Shown here in pieces: positions 27,785-40,100 of a stretch of DNA of 64,000 nt. The notes beneath the pieces are model-generated. The model was given only the letters and a program-made list of their open reading frames with translations, had not been told where the DNA came from and made no database searches. The stretch covers positions 146,179 through 210,178 of the forward strand of contig JADLFI010000018.1 in the NCBI GenBank assembly GCA_020845635.1, given 5' to 3'. The position numbers and the translations under genes were made by a program. Position 1 is the first letter of the stretch, and the number at the start of each line of letters is the position of its first letter. Source of the DNA: Bacteroidia bacterium. GTDB lineage: Bacteria; Bacteroidota; Bacteroidia; UBA4408.

Positions 27785-28028
27785 TTGTATTAAACCACTA
27801 ATATCAAGGGTGTAATTTTTATAGATTCTATTTGTGGGTATTGGTCTTTAAAAACAGTTTATTCATATTTATATTTACCTAATTGTATCCCAAATTCAGT
27901 TTATAAAACTGTAACGGTATCAATACTTTCAAAATTTATTTTTACAAATTGTAGTTGTTTTCTTTAAATTTTAGAATTAATATTGTCAGAACAATTATTT
28001 ATAATCTTTGGACAGCTTTAGTTAATCA

Positions 28029-29288
28029 ATGAAAAAAGAGTATATAAAATCGGGAGAAGAATCTGTTAAAGAGAATAAACGAAAGCATATTGCCAATATT
28101 AAACTCAACTCATTATTGGATGTCACTAAAGCAATAAATAACAACTTACCTACCGAAAGCTTATTAAACATATATCAAAATATTCTCACTAACGAATTAA
28201 ACATAGGGAGAATAGCCCTATATACTTACAATACAACAGGATGGCACTGTGAGCTTACCTACGGGTTAGAAAGCGAGAAGCTAGAAATTAAAATTGAATC
28301 AGATTTATTGAAGTTTAAGGAAATTACTGAGGTTAATGTTGTTTCCTTTTCAGGCATCTCATCTATTGAAACTTTTGACATAATCATTCCTGTGTTTCAT
28401 AAAAACCAGCCTCTGGCATATTTATTAATTGGTGATATTGATGAACATAAAATTGAGATTAGTCCCACCATTAAGCATTTACCTTTTGTACAAACCCTTA
28501 CAAATATAATCATAGTAGCCATTGAAAATAAAAGGTTGGCACGTGAATTTTTATTGCAAGCAGCCTCACGCAAAGAGTTAGAGTTGGGCAGCGAGATGCA
28601 GGCAATGCTTTTCCCTGATAAGCTGCCCGATGATAATAATCTTAATATACATGCTTATTACCAACCTCACCAACAGGTTGGGGGCGACTATTATGATTAC
28701 ATAAAGCTAAATGAGAATGAAATTGCTTTTTGTGTAGCCGATGTTTCGGGGAAGGGTGTTAGCGCTGCCTTATTAATGGCGAACTTTCAGGCTAACTTAC
28801 GAGCTTTGTTTAAACATTACACCTCATTAACCGAAATACTGCATGAGTTAAACAACTTGGTTTTTGAGAATGCCAAAGGCGAAAAATTTATTACTCTATT
28901 TTTAGCAAAATATAATATTGTTACTCGCATGCTGACCTATATCAATGCAGGGCATAACCCACCATTGATGTTGTGTAATAATACTATTTTGCAGTTGAGT
29001 ACCGGAAGTATTGGTTTAGGCATGTTTAGCGAGATTCCTAAAGTTAGAGAAGGAGTTCTGCATATTTCTCCTCAAACAGTAATGGTTTGCTACACTGATG
29101 GTCTTGTAGAGCAAAATAACGAAATGGGTGAAGATTTTGGATTAGAAAGACTACAGAAAGTTATTTTGAAAAAGCAAAGTTTAGAGATGAAAAAACTGAA
29201 TACTGCTATATTGACAACCCTTGATAAATTTAGACAAGAATTGGCTTATGTTGATGATATAGCCTTGTTTAGTTGCCGTTTTCTGTAA
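28029..29288 (+). CDS. GAF-like sensor plus PP2C/SpoIIE serine phosphatase (RsbU type)
   Basis: A 419-aa cytosolic regulator. Residues about 25-175 form a GAF-like sensor region; residues about 185-419 are a SpoIIE-type PP2C domain with ELGSEMQAMLFPDKLP, QVGGDYYDY (metal Asp D220 and D223), CVADVSGKGVSAALLMA, INAGHNPPLML, CYTDGLVEQNN and a final DDIALF. Such phosphatases usually dephosphorylate a STAS anti-anti-sigma factor; a lone STAS protein is encoded at 53540-53893 in this window and is a candidate partner, though unlinked. The gene faces the Nudix-like regulator with only 6 bp between their ends. A weak -7-like AATCTTTG lies about 18 bp upstream. Confidence 0.9.
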   Translation: MKKEYIKSGEESVKENKRKHIANIKLNSLLDVTKAINNNLPTESLLNIYQNILTNELNIGRIALYTYNTTGWHCELTYGLESEKLEIKIESDLLKFKEITEVNVVSFSGISSIETFDIIIPVFHKNQPLAYLLIGDIDEHKIEISPTIKHLPFVQTLTNIIIVAIENKRLAREFLLQAASRKELELGSEMQAMLFPDKLPDDNNLNIHAYYQPHQQVGGDYYDYIKLNENEIAFCVADVSGKGVSAALLMANFQANLRALFKHYTSLTEILHELNNLVFENAKGEKFITLFLAKYNIVTRMLTYINAGHNPPLMLCNNTILQLSTGSIGLGMFSEIPKVREGVLHISPQTVMVCYTDGLVEQNNEMGEDFGLERLQKVILKKQSLEMKKLNTAILTTLDKFRQELAYVDDIALFSCRFL

Positions 29289-29294
29289 CAATTA

Positions 29295-30029
29295 TTATAC
29301 TGCCTCAAACTTTTCTTTATTAAACTTAAATAATTGAGCGCGTTTATGCGGCACATGCTTTTGCTTTTCCATTAATGGAATGAGCATACCGTTTTTCATA
29401 AACTGCCGTCTGAAATTTCGTTTATCCAGATTTTCGCCCATTATAGTTTCATAAAGTTTTTGTAGTTGGCTTAATGTAAATTTTTTGGGAAGTAATTCGA
29501 ATCCAACAGGGTGAGTTTGGATACGACTTTTAAGTACTTTCAAAGCATAGTTTACAATCTCGTTGTGGTCAAAAGCCAATTCCGGAATGTCCTTCAATGA
29601 AAACCAATCGGCATTATTGGCAAATGAGGATGCTGTGGGTTTATAATCTTCGAGTTTAACTAAAGAGTAATACGCTATGGTAATAACACGAGCATATGGC
29701 TCAGTGCGAATTGCTTCCAGCCATGGTTTATCAGACGGTTTGCGAACCCGATCGGGGTTTCCAAAGGCGTGAAACTGTTCTAAGTAAATATTTTCCAGAC
29801 TGGTTAATTCCTTTAATATTCTTCTGGCCGAAGTATCTAAATCTTCGTTATCGAAAACTAAATCACCGGGCAATAAAAAATCTTTCTTGTTAGGGGAAGA
29901 GTTATTATCGGAAGCCGCTTTCCTTTCAATTAATAATACTTTTAAATCACCTTCCTTAAATCCAAATATCACACAATCTACAGAAACATGTGGGTTTTGA
30001 ATAGAAGTATTTAACTTGTCATTATACAT
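29295..30029 (-). CDS. Nudix-domain transcriptional regulator (NrtR-like)
   Basis: This 244-aa protein has an N-terminal Nudix fold (about residues 12-150, VSVDCVIFGFKEGDLKVLLI) and a C-terminal winged-helix region (about 165-244, with KFTLSQLQKLYETIMGENLD then KRNFRRQFMKNG). That arrangement defines NrtR-type regulators, which sense NAD or sugar metabolites. The Nudix box is degenerate (RRILKELTSL in place of RExxEExG), consistent with ligand sensing rather than hydrolysis. No operator or regulated catabolic operon is adjacent; the neighbour on the same strand is mltG, 79 bp upstream. Confidence 0.85.
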   Translation of the reverse strand: MYNDKLNTSIQNPHVSVDCVIFGFKEGDLKVLLIERKAASDNNSSPNKKDFLLPGDLVFDNEDLDTSARRILKELTSLENIYLEQFHAFGNPDRVRKPSDKPWLEAIRTEPYARVITIAYYSLVKLEDYKPTASSFANNADWFSLKDIPELAFDHNEIVNYALKVLKSRIQTHPVGFELLPKKFTLSQLQKLYETIMGENLDKRNFRRQFMKNGMLIPLMEKQKHVPHKRAQLFKFNKEKFEAV

Positions 30030-30108
30030 GATTAACTAACTAAATTTTTGCAAGGTAAAAGAAATAGGGTTAATAAAAAAACATTATTAATAGTCTTTAG
30101 CTACTTTA

Positions 30109-31200
30109 TTACTGAAATATTTTTCTCTTATTTAATGCGTTTCTAAAGGCATTGGCATTGCGTTGGTGCTCTATCAAGTTGGAAGCAAAATTGTGTCGGC
30201 CACTAAAATCTTCTTTGGCACAGAAATACAAGTAGTTATGCTTAGGTTGATTTAAAACTGCATCAATAGTAGAGCCTAAAGGAATACAAATAGGCCCTGG
30301 AGGAAGACCTAAATATTTATAGGTATTGTAAGGTGAATCGAACGAAAGATGTTTGCTCAACACTCGTCTAATATTAAAGTCGCCTATGGCATAAATTACT
30401 GTGGGGTCAGCCTGCAACAACATACGCTTTTTAAGCCGATTGTAATAAACCGCAGCAATAACAGGCTGCTCATCTTTTATTTTACTTTCCTGCTGTACTA
30501 TACTGGCCAATATACCAACTTCGGCCTTTGATAAACCAAGTTTATTAGCTTTAGCAATTCTATTATTATTCCAGAACCTCTGATATTCTTTGAACATCTT
30601 ATTGATAAACTGGGAGGCTGAAGTATTCCAATAGATTTGATATGTATTGGGTATAAATAAGGTGAGTACATTTTTGTTGTTTACCTCATATTGTTTCAAA
30701 AAGTCATTATTATTGAGTAGTTTAATCAACTCTTCCGGATCTGCCTCAATTTGCTTATGTATGATTTCCACAAAATCTTCTTTGGTTCGGGCTTCGTTAA
30801 ATACCAAATTTACAGGTTCTTGTTCGCCACTGCGCAATAGGTTTACCAAATCATTATTATTCATATTGGGCTTTAATTTATAACGTCCGGGCTTTACCTT
30901 ATTGATATAACCTTTACGCTCTGCTACCCATTTAAATGAGCTCATATTTCTTATTAAATGACTGTCAGTTAAAGCGGTCAACACATCTTCAAAATTACTT
31001 CCTGTTTTAATAAAAAAATATGTATTTTCAGAACTTGAGGTAATTACATTGGGTTTGTATATACGTGTATAGCTATAGTAAGCGGTTCCACCTCCTATCA
31101 CAAAAATCAAAATAAAAGAAACTATTATCAGTTTTTTTACAAATTTTGAGGCGCTTTTTTTCGACTTCCCCGATTTATTATTACTTTTCTTTTTAGCCAT
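30109..31200 (-). CDS. mltG: Endolytic transglycosylase MltG
   Basis: Cuts nascent glycan strands at the inner membrane and so sets peptidoglycan chain length. The 363-aa protein has a Lys/Ser-rich cytoplasmic start, one membrane helix (about 22-40), a LysM-like subdomain, and the YceG domain with ASIVQQESK containing the probable catalytic E238, AAVYYNRLKKRMLLQADPTV, YNTYKYLGLPPGPICIP and NYLYFCA. Length is normal. It is the last gene of a tight leftward series beginning at plsY, 9 bp after the cytochrome gene. Confidence 0.93.
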   Translation of the reverse strand: MAKKKSNNKSGKSKKSASKFVKKLIIVSFILIFVIGGGTAYYSYTRIYKPNVITSSSENTYFFIKTGSNFEDVLTALTDSHLIRNMSSFKWVAERKGYINKVKPGRYKLKPNMNNNDLVNLLRSGEQEPVNLVFNEARTKEDFVEIIHKQIEADPEELIKLLNNNDFLKQYEVNNKNVLTLFIPNTYQIYWNTSASQFINKMFKEYQRFWNNNRIAKANKLGLSKAEVGILASIVQQESKIKDEQPVIAAVYYNRLKKRMLLQADPTVIYAIGDFNIRRVLSKHLSFDSPYNTYKYLGLPPGPICIPLGSTIDAVLNQPKHNYLYFCAKEDFSGRHNFASNLIEHQRNANAFRNALNKRKIFQ

Positions 31201-31209
31201 TATTTTCCT

Positions 31210-33219
31210 TTATTTTAGCTGATAAAGCAATTGTTGAGCTTTTTCCTTTTTGGGATTTTTACTTAAAATATGTTTCAATATTTGCTTTGCTTCCTGTTTT
31301 TTATTTTCGTAAAGTAAAATACTAACTTTATTGAATAGTGCCAACTCATAATCCGGATCGAGCTGTAATGCTTTATTTATGTAAACAAGAGCAGTACTGA
31401 CATTATTCTGTAATAAATATATATATCCAAGATTAGAAAAGGCAGGTGCATAATCCGGAAATTCAACAATCATTTTTTGATATTGCTCACGTGCGGTATT
31501 TATGTCATTATTATTTACCAAAGCGGTGTAATATTTATTCAAAAAGTCAGGATAATATGGAGCAAGATATGTTGCTTGTTTATAAAAGGTCAAGGCATCT
31601 TTTAAACGACCACTATTATTGTATGCTTCTCCAATTCTATAACACAGCCATGCATCTTTGTTTTCTAAGGATTTATTAATTAGCATTTTGTTTAATAATT
31701 CATTTTGGTCGAAAGAATCAATATCTTTAATTATCTGAGTAAAGTTCTCTTTTAGAAAGTATAGGTGCTCAATAATATGTAAATGCTGTTTTAGAGATAA
31801 TTTTCTTAAGCGATTAATGTAAAGCTCAGCAGAGTCAAGCATTATGGGGTTTTTTCCAAACTTTTCATATTGGTTAATATAGGCATTTGCTCGTGTAACA
31901 TTATCCGGCTGTTTTTCATTAATAGCATATAAACCTAAGAATGTTTTTGCTTTCTCTGCTATAGATTCTTTGGTATCAGGTTTACGTATATAATGGTCGT
32001 GCATACTTACGTGAGGAATATCTATTGAGCCTGAACGCGGCATGTGGCAACTAACACAATTGTTTTGAGCCTGAGCTAAAATATTTTTACTGGCAGTGCA
32101 TAGGTTATGCTGAGATGCGTTGTGGCAATTGTTGCATTTGTTATTGAAGAATTCGTCTTTTTTGAATTTTACACTTTCGTGAGGGTTATGACAAGTTACG
32201 CAAGTCATGGTGTTTTTATATGGTCTTAAAGTATTATGTTTAGTTTGGGCTTTACTTTTTATGTAACACTGACTTTGTTTTAATCTGTCGGCATGTGATG
32301 CCATAATAAACTGATCATCAGAATTACTGTACTTAGGAAGAAATACGGTAATATAATCTGATAATCTTTTTCCCGGTTTGAAATCATAAAATGAACGATT
32401 TTCTTTCAAAACGGCATTTCCTTGTAAATGGCAACGCTGACAAACGTCAAACTGTAGCTCAGGATCAAGTTTTCCGGGGTTTACTATAGTATAATCGATA
32501 AAACGGGAGGTGTCAACAATATTACCGCTGCTTACTTGTTTAACATGAATAGAACCCGGTCCATGACAACGCTCGCAATTAATGCCATTAGGTATTGCAG
32601 AATATTTATTTTCTGACCCCTCTACAAATTCAGGATAAGAATTATGGCAGCTCATACATTCCAAACCAATAATACGACTAAATCGTGAGTTGTATCCATC
32701 CTCAAAACCGGGGGGCAAATCCCATTGTTTTTTTTGAGTATAAAATGTAAGTGGCATTTGCGTAAGGTATCCGTTACGTATCATCATGTGCGAGTTAGTA
32801 TGTTGGCCCGAACCTATAATATAATTTACTGTTTCCTGTCTTTTATATATGGTATCTTTTCCTTCAAGTCTAAACTCTATGAGTTTCATAGTATCGCCAC
32901 TAAAATATGGATGATAATACATATCGTTAAATTTATCATACACTGTCATAGCAGGACCAAATAGCGCGGCTGTTTTAAGTTTGGAAGCTTTGTCAAATGA
33001 TTGCCCCATACCTGTTTGTATAAATGACTCGTATATATTGTAATGGCAAGTTTTACAAGTATTTATGCCAACATATGTTGCTGTATCACCATGGTTTAAA
33101 TACAGGCTATCACTACTTTTTATTTCTTTAACATCGGTATTATTGTTGCATTGGCTGTTGAACATAATAATAAACAGCATAACAGAAAAGAGTACTAACC
33201 ATGTAATGTGTTTTTTCAT
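31210..33219 (-). CDS. Seven-heme c-type cytochrome lipoprotein with TPR tail
   Basis: A 669-aa exported protein with a lipobox-like signal (IIMFNSQC, Cys24) and seven CxxCH heme c sites: CKTCH, CMSCH, CERCH, CQRCH, CVTCH, CNNCH and CVSCH, spread over about residues 55-395. Residues about 430-669 are tetratricopeptide repeats (including APAFSNLGYIYLLQNNVSTA). Multiheme plus TPR proteins of this kind occur in Bacteroidetes and Planctomycetes, with unknown electron partners. It sits between prmC (16 bp) and mltG (9 bp) in an envelope/housekeeping operon, an unexpected setting. Redox role inferred from heme motifs only. Confidence 0.88.
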   Translation of the reverse strand: MKKHITWLVLFSVMLFIIMFNSQCNNNTDVKEIKSSDSLYLNHGDTATYVGINTCKTCHYNIYESFIQTGMGQSFDKASKLKTAALFGPAMTVYDKFNDMYYHPYFSGDTMKLIEFRLEGKDTIYKRQETVNYIIGSGQHTNSHMMIRNGYLTQMPLTFYTQKKQWDLPPGFEDGYNSRFSRIIGLECMSCHNSYPEFVEGSENKYSAIPNGINCERCHGPGSIHVKQVSSGNIVDTSRFIDYTIVNPGKLDPELQFDVCQRCHLQGNAVLKENRSFYDFKPGKRLSDYITVFLPKYSNSDDQFIMASHADRLKQSQCYIKSKAQTKHNTLRPYKNTMTCVTCHNPHESVKFKKDEFFNNKCNNCHNASQHNLCTASKNILAQAQNNCVSCHMPRSGSIDIPHVSMHDHYIRKPDTKESIAEKAKTFLGLYAINEKQPDNVTRANAYINQYEKFGKNPIMLDSAELYINRLRKLSLKQHLHIIEHLYFLKENFTQIIKDIDSFDQNELLNKMLINKSLENKDAWLCYRIGEAYNNSGRLKDALTFYKQATYLAPYYPDFLNKYYTALVNNNDINTAREQYQKMIVEFPDYAPAFSNLGYIYLLQNNVSTALVYINKALQLDPDYELALFNKVSILLYENKKQEAKQILKHILSKNPKKEKAQQLLYQLK

Positions 33220-33235
33220 TTTACCAAAAACAAAG

Positions 33236-34090
33236 TTAAGCCACTTGAGCTTTTACAAATCTAGGTTTATTTTGTAAGTCTTTTTTTGACTGTATATTAA
33301 TGAAGCCTTTCTCTTTCAATAACTCTACAACCTCTTTGTGGTAGTTTTCATGTGTTTCAAAATACAAACTACCGCCTTTAATCAGGTTTAGCAAGGCAAA
33401 GTTTGAAATAGCTTTATAAAATTGCAATGGGTCGTTATTACTCACAAATAATGCCAAATGAGGTTCGTAAGCCAATACGTTTTTTTCCATTTTATCTGCC
33501 TCGAGTGGTAGTATATAAGGGGGATTGCTGATGATTATATCAAACTGTTCGTCCATCACAGCATCGGTTAGCTCCAGAATATCAACATTTAATAAGTTAA
33601 TCTCAACATTATTTTCTTTTGCATTTATATCTGCAACTATAAGTGATTTTGGCGAAACATCCAAAGCATATACTAGGGGTGAGATAAGGTTCTTTGCGAG
33701 TGCCACAGCAATGCAGCCACTTCCGGTGCCAATATCTAACAACTTTATTTTGCGTTTTCCCAAATAATCTTTTACCACCCAATCAACTAATTCTTCAGTC
33801 TCGGGTCTAGGTATTAAAACATCTTCATCTACTTTAAATCGGAGTTTATAAAACTCTGTTTCTTCAAAAATATACTGTATGGGTTTATGTACCTGCAAGT
33901 CTTTTAACACTTGGGCAAATGTGTTCAAATCTTCGGGAGTTAAAGTAGTATCTTTTTCAAAAAGTACTCTGGCTTTACCCCATTGCTTAATGTAATAGCA
34001 TGTATGATAAAATAGATGATCACATTCATCTTGATTATATATATTTCCAAGTTTATTGCGCCAATGAAGCTTTAGTTCCGAATAAGTCAT
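33236..34090 (-). CDS. prmC: Peptide chain release factor N5-glutamine methyltransferase
   Basis: Methylates the GGQ glutamine of release factors RF1 and RF2 using SAM. The 284-aa protein has the helical N-terminal domain with VLIPRPETEELVDW (91-104), the SAM loop DIGTGSGCIAVAL (119-131) and the catalytic NPPY (189-192). Complete and of normal length. It lies 38 bp after the giant SPOR protein on the same strand. Confidence 0.94.
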   Translation of the reverse strand: MTYSELKLHWRNKLGNIYNQDECDHLFYHTCYYIKQWGKARVLFEKDTTLTPEDLNTFAQVLKDLQVHKPIQYIFEETEFYKLRFKVDEDVLIPRPETEELVDWVVKDYLGKRKIKLLDIGTGSGCIAVALAKNLISPLVYALDVSPKSLIVADINAKENNVEINLLNVDILELTDAVMDEQFDIIISNPPYILPLEADKMEKNVLAYEPHLALFVSNNDPLQFYKAISNFALLNLIKGGSLYFETHENYHKEVVELLKEKGFINIQSKKDLQNKPRFVKAQVA

Positions 34091-34128
34091 AAGATTTTTC
34101 TTTAAACCGACACTCTAATAAACATAAA

Positions 34129-37100
34129 CTATTTGTTACCGGTAAGTTTTCGTGCTTCCTCCAGGCTAATTTTTACCCCATTGTTCAATGCTATAACAAA
34201 GGCATCACTTATTCCTTTCGCAACAACTTCATTTTTTACAGTTTCTGCCGCGGCCTGTTGAGTGAAGTTACCAAGTGTGTAAATGGTTAAATCATCTTGT
34301 TTAAAATTACTTATTCCTTTATCTGCAATTGATAAATATAGGTTCATAATTTCAACCGGAACATCATTTCTAAAGGCTCCTAACTGAACTTTATAAATAA
34401 TATTATGAGCTACCGATTTTTCGGAAGTTATAGGGGTGGTTACTTGTGGTTGATTTTGGGGAACTGCTTTGTTTTGAGTTTCTGTTTGTAAAACGCGCGG
34501 TTGCTCATTCATTCCCTGTATTTGTGCAAATGCCCCTTTGCCTTGTTGTTGTTCAATTGCCGAAGCTTGTTCCATAGGTATTCTTTGTCCATTTACATAG
34601 GCTGTTACAAATGCATCGCTTACTCCTATTCTAACAATTTCATCCTTAGCGGCTGTGGCTTGTTTAATATCATTATAAATTCCACTGGTATATCTGTACT
34701 GTCCTTTTTGATTTAACTCGTAATACAAAGGGGTTATATTAAAAAGCTGACCGGCTTTTACAGGTTTACTATAAACTCCCACCTGAACGGTATATACCAA
34801 GCCTTTTATGGTTTGAATGTCTTGCTGAGGAAGAGTTTCTCCTTGTTTTACACTTGTAGGGTAGTTAATTCTATTTCCGGTTTCTAAATTATCTTTTACT
34901 GAATTGCCGGAGTTGTTAGACAAAGCAATAGCAGGGTTGTCTTGGGAGCTTTCAAAGTTCCCTTTTTCAGGAGGGTTTGTTGTTGTGGTGTTAGTAATAT
35001 TGGTAGTAGTATTTACATTTTGTGCTGTTGCTAGTGTAGATGAAGCTATGCCTGATTTACAATCTTTACCTGCTCTTACAAGTGATCTTGCTTGTGTTAC
35101 ACTCATTCTTTGCCCATAGCAATATGCAACAATAAAGGCATCATTAAATTTTAAATTATTCAACTCAGTTTTTGCTTTTGCTGCATCTTCAAATGTGCCG
35201 AATAAACCGGCTGTATATCTAATTAAATTACTGTTGGCTATTGACTCGCCAGAAATAGGACTTACACTGCCAAATGCATTGTCGGCTACAGGACGGTTAA
35301 ATGCTCCAATTTGAACCTTAAAAACAATGCCATCAGGCAAGGTTGGGTTCATTGGAATTCTGTTTGAACTATTGTGTGACGGTGCACTATTAATAGCTTG
35401 TGTTTGTACTCTTGTAATAACAGGAATGGTGTTTTGCTCTATATTATCCTGTTTTTCTATATTTGCCTGAACTGTTGTTGTTTGAACTTCGGGCTCCGGA
35501 ATCCCTTCAATAGCACGCATTATACGAAGGGCTAGATTCTTATCTAAGCTTTGAATATATTTATCGCTGTCCTCTTTTTTTACAATTACATTTCTATTGG
35601 CTTGGTTGGCCAGCACCTGTAATGAGTCTGCAGTGTTTTCTAATAATTGAGCTTCGTGATCTAATCTTGCTGCTTCGGCCACTAATGGTTTTCTTTTTCT
35701 TTTTCTCAATGAAGCTGCTTCTTCAAGTTTATTGTTTGACTCTTCAAACTTTTCTTGACTTAGTGCCTTGGCTGAATCAACCCGAGCTTTCATAATCTTG
35801 GCTTCTTCTTCGGCTTTTTCTACTTCATACTTTAGACTAATATAACGACTGTATTCCTGAGTATTTTTAACATCCGGGTAAATCACTTTAACAGTCATAC
35901 TGTCCGATCCTTGTTTACTGTTATTTAATTCAGAATCTACTGCTGATTCTTGCACCTTACTAGGAGCATTTGTTACTAGGTTATTATTCGTTTGGTTTAT
36001 ATTTTGTTGAACCACAGTAGGCTCAATATTTTGTACTGTTTGATTTATCTCACTGCTTTTGCTTGTGTTATTTGAATTATTGAGTTGAGTATTATTATCG
36101 TTTTTGGCTACCATTGATTCTGATTGAGTTTTCAGTAACTCATCGGGTACAATGTTATTGTATGCCATCATATATAAAGTAGCCTTGTTGCTCTCAATCT
36201 TTTTTAAATAAGCATCAGCTTCATTTTGTTTTTTATTTGATTCGGCTAGGGTATTAGAGGCAGCAATTTGAGCTGAGTCGGCTTTTTCCTGATTCATTCT
36301 AGCTAACTTGTCCATTTCCTCTGCACGTGCTTGTGCCTCTTTTTTGTCTTTTTTATTGCGTTGTGCTGCAGCAAATTCAAATAAATCATTACTATTCATG
36401 GCATCTCGCTCTGCTTGTAATTTTAAAGAGTCGGCTGCATGTTTTTGGGATTCTGATAAATTTTTCAACTCTTCGGCCTCATTCTTTAAAGAGGCATAAC
36501 CTTTATATTCAGGCTCAGCTTTGATAGATGCCAAAATACTTTCTTTATCTCCTACTATTTTCTGATTTTGATCAGGGGTAGCAACGGTGGCATTCTTCTC
36601 ATCGCTTGCATCATCTATAGTTGTTTTTTCAGTGTTGAGGTTGTTGTTATTATTTGCTTCTGTTAGGTTGTTATTGTTGGTTTTACTTGGTTCAACTGTT
36701 TTTGTATTTTCTGTATTATGAGTTTTATTTATTGCGGTAATAGGTTGATTATCCTCACCGGATGATTGATTTACGGCTAATTCAGACTCTGATGTATTAC
36801 TTTCTGTAATTATTTGATTATTGTAAACAGCCAATATTTTTTGCTGCTGTTCTTTGGTAAGGCTTTCAATATACTTATCAGACTCTGATTTAATCGCTGC
36901 AGCCTTCAACATATCATTCTGTGCATCAACTTTTGCTTTTTCGGCATTATCTATTAACTCTCTACCTTCATTATCAACTCGCACAGCTTCTTCAGTAAGG
37001 GCAGCACGTTTATCCTTTTTCTTCTCTTCGGCAGCTAAATCAATTAAACGTTGCGAGTCAATTACCTTTTCTTCTCCTTGTTTTTTTAATTCTACATATT

Positions 37101-40100
37101 GCATGGCTTTATTATCAGCAGCATTTTCCAATTCTTTAGCTCGTTTAAGAATGGTTGTAAATTCAATATATTCTTTTGATTTTCTTACTATTTCGGCTTC
37201 CTTTTCATTTAATGTTAGCTCTGTATGATAATTTTCATAGTTTGGACGCAGTTCGTTAACTGCCTCCTTTGCAGTAATATTCTTATCGGTATTTATTCCT
37301 TTAAATTCTGCAGTAACTTTATTTGCTTCTTTATTCTGAGCAATACTACTGTTTGCTTGTTCAAGTAAATTCCGTTGACGTACCAATACAATATTTTGGC
37401 TGTTAACTATATTGCTTAGTGCTGTGTTTTTTTCTGAAGTACTATTTTCAGAAAGAGCTTTTTCTTTATTATTCAAGATCTTCTGATAATCGTTCTCTAG
37501 CAAGAATAAACTATTATTATAATTAGCTGTATCGCTCTCCAAAATCTCAGTGGATTTAGAGTTCAAAGCCTTTTTATTTCCTTCATATTCTTTTTGATAT
37601 ATATTGAATGAAATAACATTTGCGGCAAGATTCTTAGAGGCTGCTATTTCTTCATATTTTTTTTGTGTTTCGGTAAGTTTTATTATTTCATCATTATTTG
37701 TTGTGCTTTTTAATATTTCACTAATAGAATCGGCTTTATGAATGGCGACAGCAGCCTCAGCTTGTAACTTCTCTTTGGCAGATTCATCAATACTGTTGTT
37801 ATATTTAGTGTAATCCTCTACAGAAGTAATATTAGAACTATTTTGTGAAGATTTATGATTAACACTATTTGTATTAGTATTGTTTACTTGTGGTTTATCA
37901 TTAGCACGTTCAGTGTCTTTATTTTTTGCAATACGGTTATTGTTTTGCAAGCTACTTAGTTGATTCTCTAATTTTTGTTTATCTTCAGCTCCAATGTCGG
38001 CAACCTCTGAATTTCTGTTTTCGTTTATATGATTAATAACTTCATTATTAATTTGAGCTTGTAGTTCTAATTCCTCGGTTTCGGTTTTCAAAGTTGCTAT
38101 TTCACTCTCAATCTTTGTCAATGCAGCTTCCTGCTTACTCTTGTCGGCAGTTATTTTTTCAAGTTGTTTTTGAAGTATTATTTTCTCTTCTTCTTTCTTT
38201 GTTTTAGATAAGGCTTTCTGCGTATCTGTTTCCTCCACCTTTTTATCTTGAATTTCATCTCTTAAGGCTATCCTTTCTTCTTCCAATCTATCAAGTTCGT
38301 TATTTTTTTCTTGTACTTGCTTGTTCAAATTATCAGATAATGCAACAATTGAGGGTTTGTTTTCTTTCTCCGGTTCTTTATTTTGTTTTTCATACTTTTC
38401 AATAGTTTCAAGCGAGTTTGATGCAATAGCTTTTTCTAAATCTTGAGCATATTGCTCGGCCTGGAAAGCTTCTTGTTGCTTATTATTAGCCTCATTTTCC
38501 AACTCTTTTGCCAAGTTAAAAGAAACAATGGCTTGTTGTGTAAATAAATCACCCTCTTTACGTGCTTTTTCGGCTATATCAGTTTGTGTTTGTTTATCTT
38601 TAATATTGGTAAGTTCTGTGGCTTTGTTTAATGCTGTTTCTGATTCTTTATATTTTTCTTGGGCTGCATTATTCTTTAAATTGGCAAAGGCGTATGCTTG
38701 TCTTGATTTATCACGTAGGTCATCGGCTTCTTTTTGAGTTTCCAAAGCATCTTCCTTGGCAATATCTAGCAACTCTGTATTTTTAATACCTGACTGTTGT
38801 TTGTCTTTAATATCAGTTGTAGCAGTTGCTTTATTGTTTGATAGATTATTATTTGTTTTATCGGAAGCTTGAACAGAATTATTAGTTGAGTTAGTATTTT
38901 GCGAAGGTTCTTCTTGATAAGCATTTCGGTTAGGCAAGGTTTTATTATCAGCAACAGCATTATTTATAGATGCCTCAGATATAATTCCTTCTTGTACTTG
39001 TTCTTCATAATTAACTTCTAAATTAGCTTTCTCTTTCAGCAATTCAGCGGTTTCAAGAGCATTATTTTCTACTGTATCGCTAAAGAAATTATAGATTACC
39101 ATTGAAGTGGCTCCATCTTTGTTTTTCAAATGTATTTCTTGTTTTAGCGGACGTACTTCATTCATTGATGGTATTTCAACAATTTGGGTTAATGGTGGTA
39201 ATCCCGGCTGCTCAACCGTATATTCATACTTTGAGCCATTATTAAGCTTTAACCGATATATGCCATCTTTTGCCGAGCTGTTAAAATTACCAACAAACTT
39301 TCCTGAGTTTAAATTTTTGATAGATATTTTTGCTGCTAAAACGGCCGGAGTCATTTCACTAACCACTTTTCCTTTAATTGCTGCCAGGCTAAAAGGTACT
39401 CTTTCAGTTCTAATTTTAAACACTGTAATTTTACCATCTATACTATTTCGTTTTGATGAAAAATAGGCAAAATCGCTAGCAGGGTCGGTAACATATTGTA
39501 TGTCATCATCGGGGGTATTAATGGCAAAATCAAGATTAACAGGCCTACTCCATTGTCCTGAAGACAATAATTCTGACCTGAAAATATCATAACCTCCCAT
39601 GCTATTATGTCCTTTGCTGCAGAAATATAAGGTTTTTCCATCAGGAGTTAAGTACGGAAAATCCTCATCATAAGGAGTGTTAATGACTGAACCTAAATTT
39701 TCAGGGTTTCCCCAACCTTGATTAGGCAAGCGGCTAATCTTATATATATCACGACCATTCTTGCCATCAGCTCCATAACTACTGTAATATATATCTTGAC
39801 TTGTTTGTCTGATAACAATGTTTGATTGTTCTTTCTTTTTTATATCATAAGGGGTTTTTAAGTCATCAGGTTTTACAACTAATTTTGCTCCAATATTATC
39901 TAAATCGTATGCTCTAAAGTACTCACTAACATTTTGTTCCCTCTTATCAATTACTGTTAAATCACTAATATTTTTCAGCAATTGTTTCCCATTCTCACAT
40001 TGTTGTATTTGTAAATCAACCTCCAGCTTGGTTGAACTTTTTTTCTTTTTCTCTTTAAATATTTTATATTGGGCAATGGCATCATCAAAACGGTAGTTTA

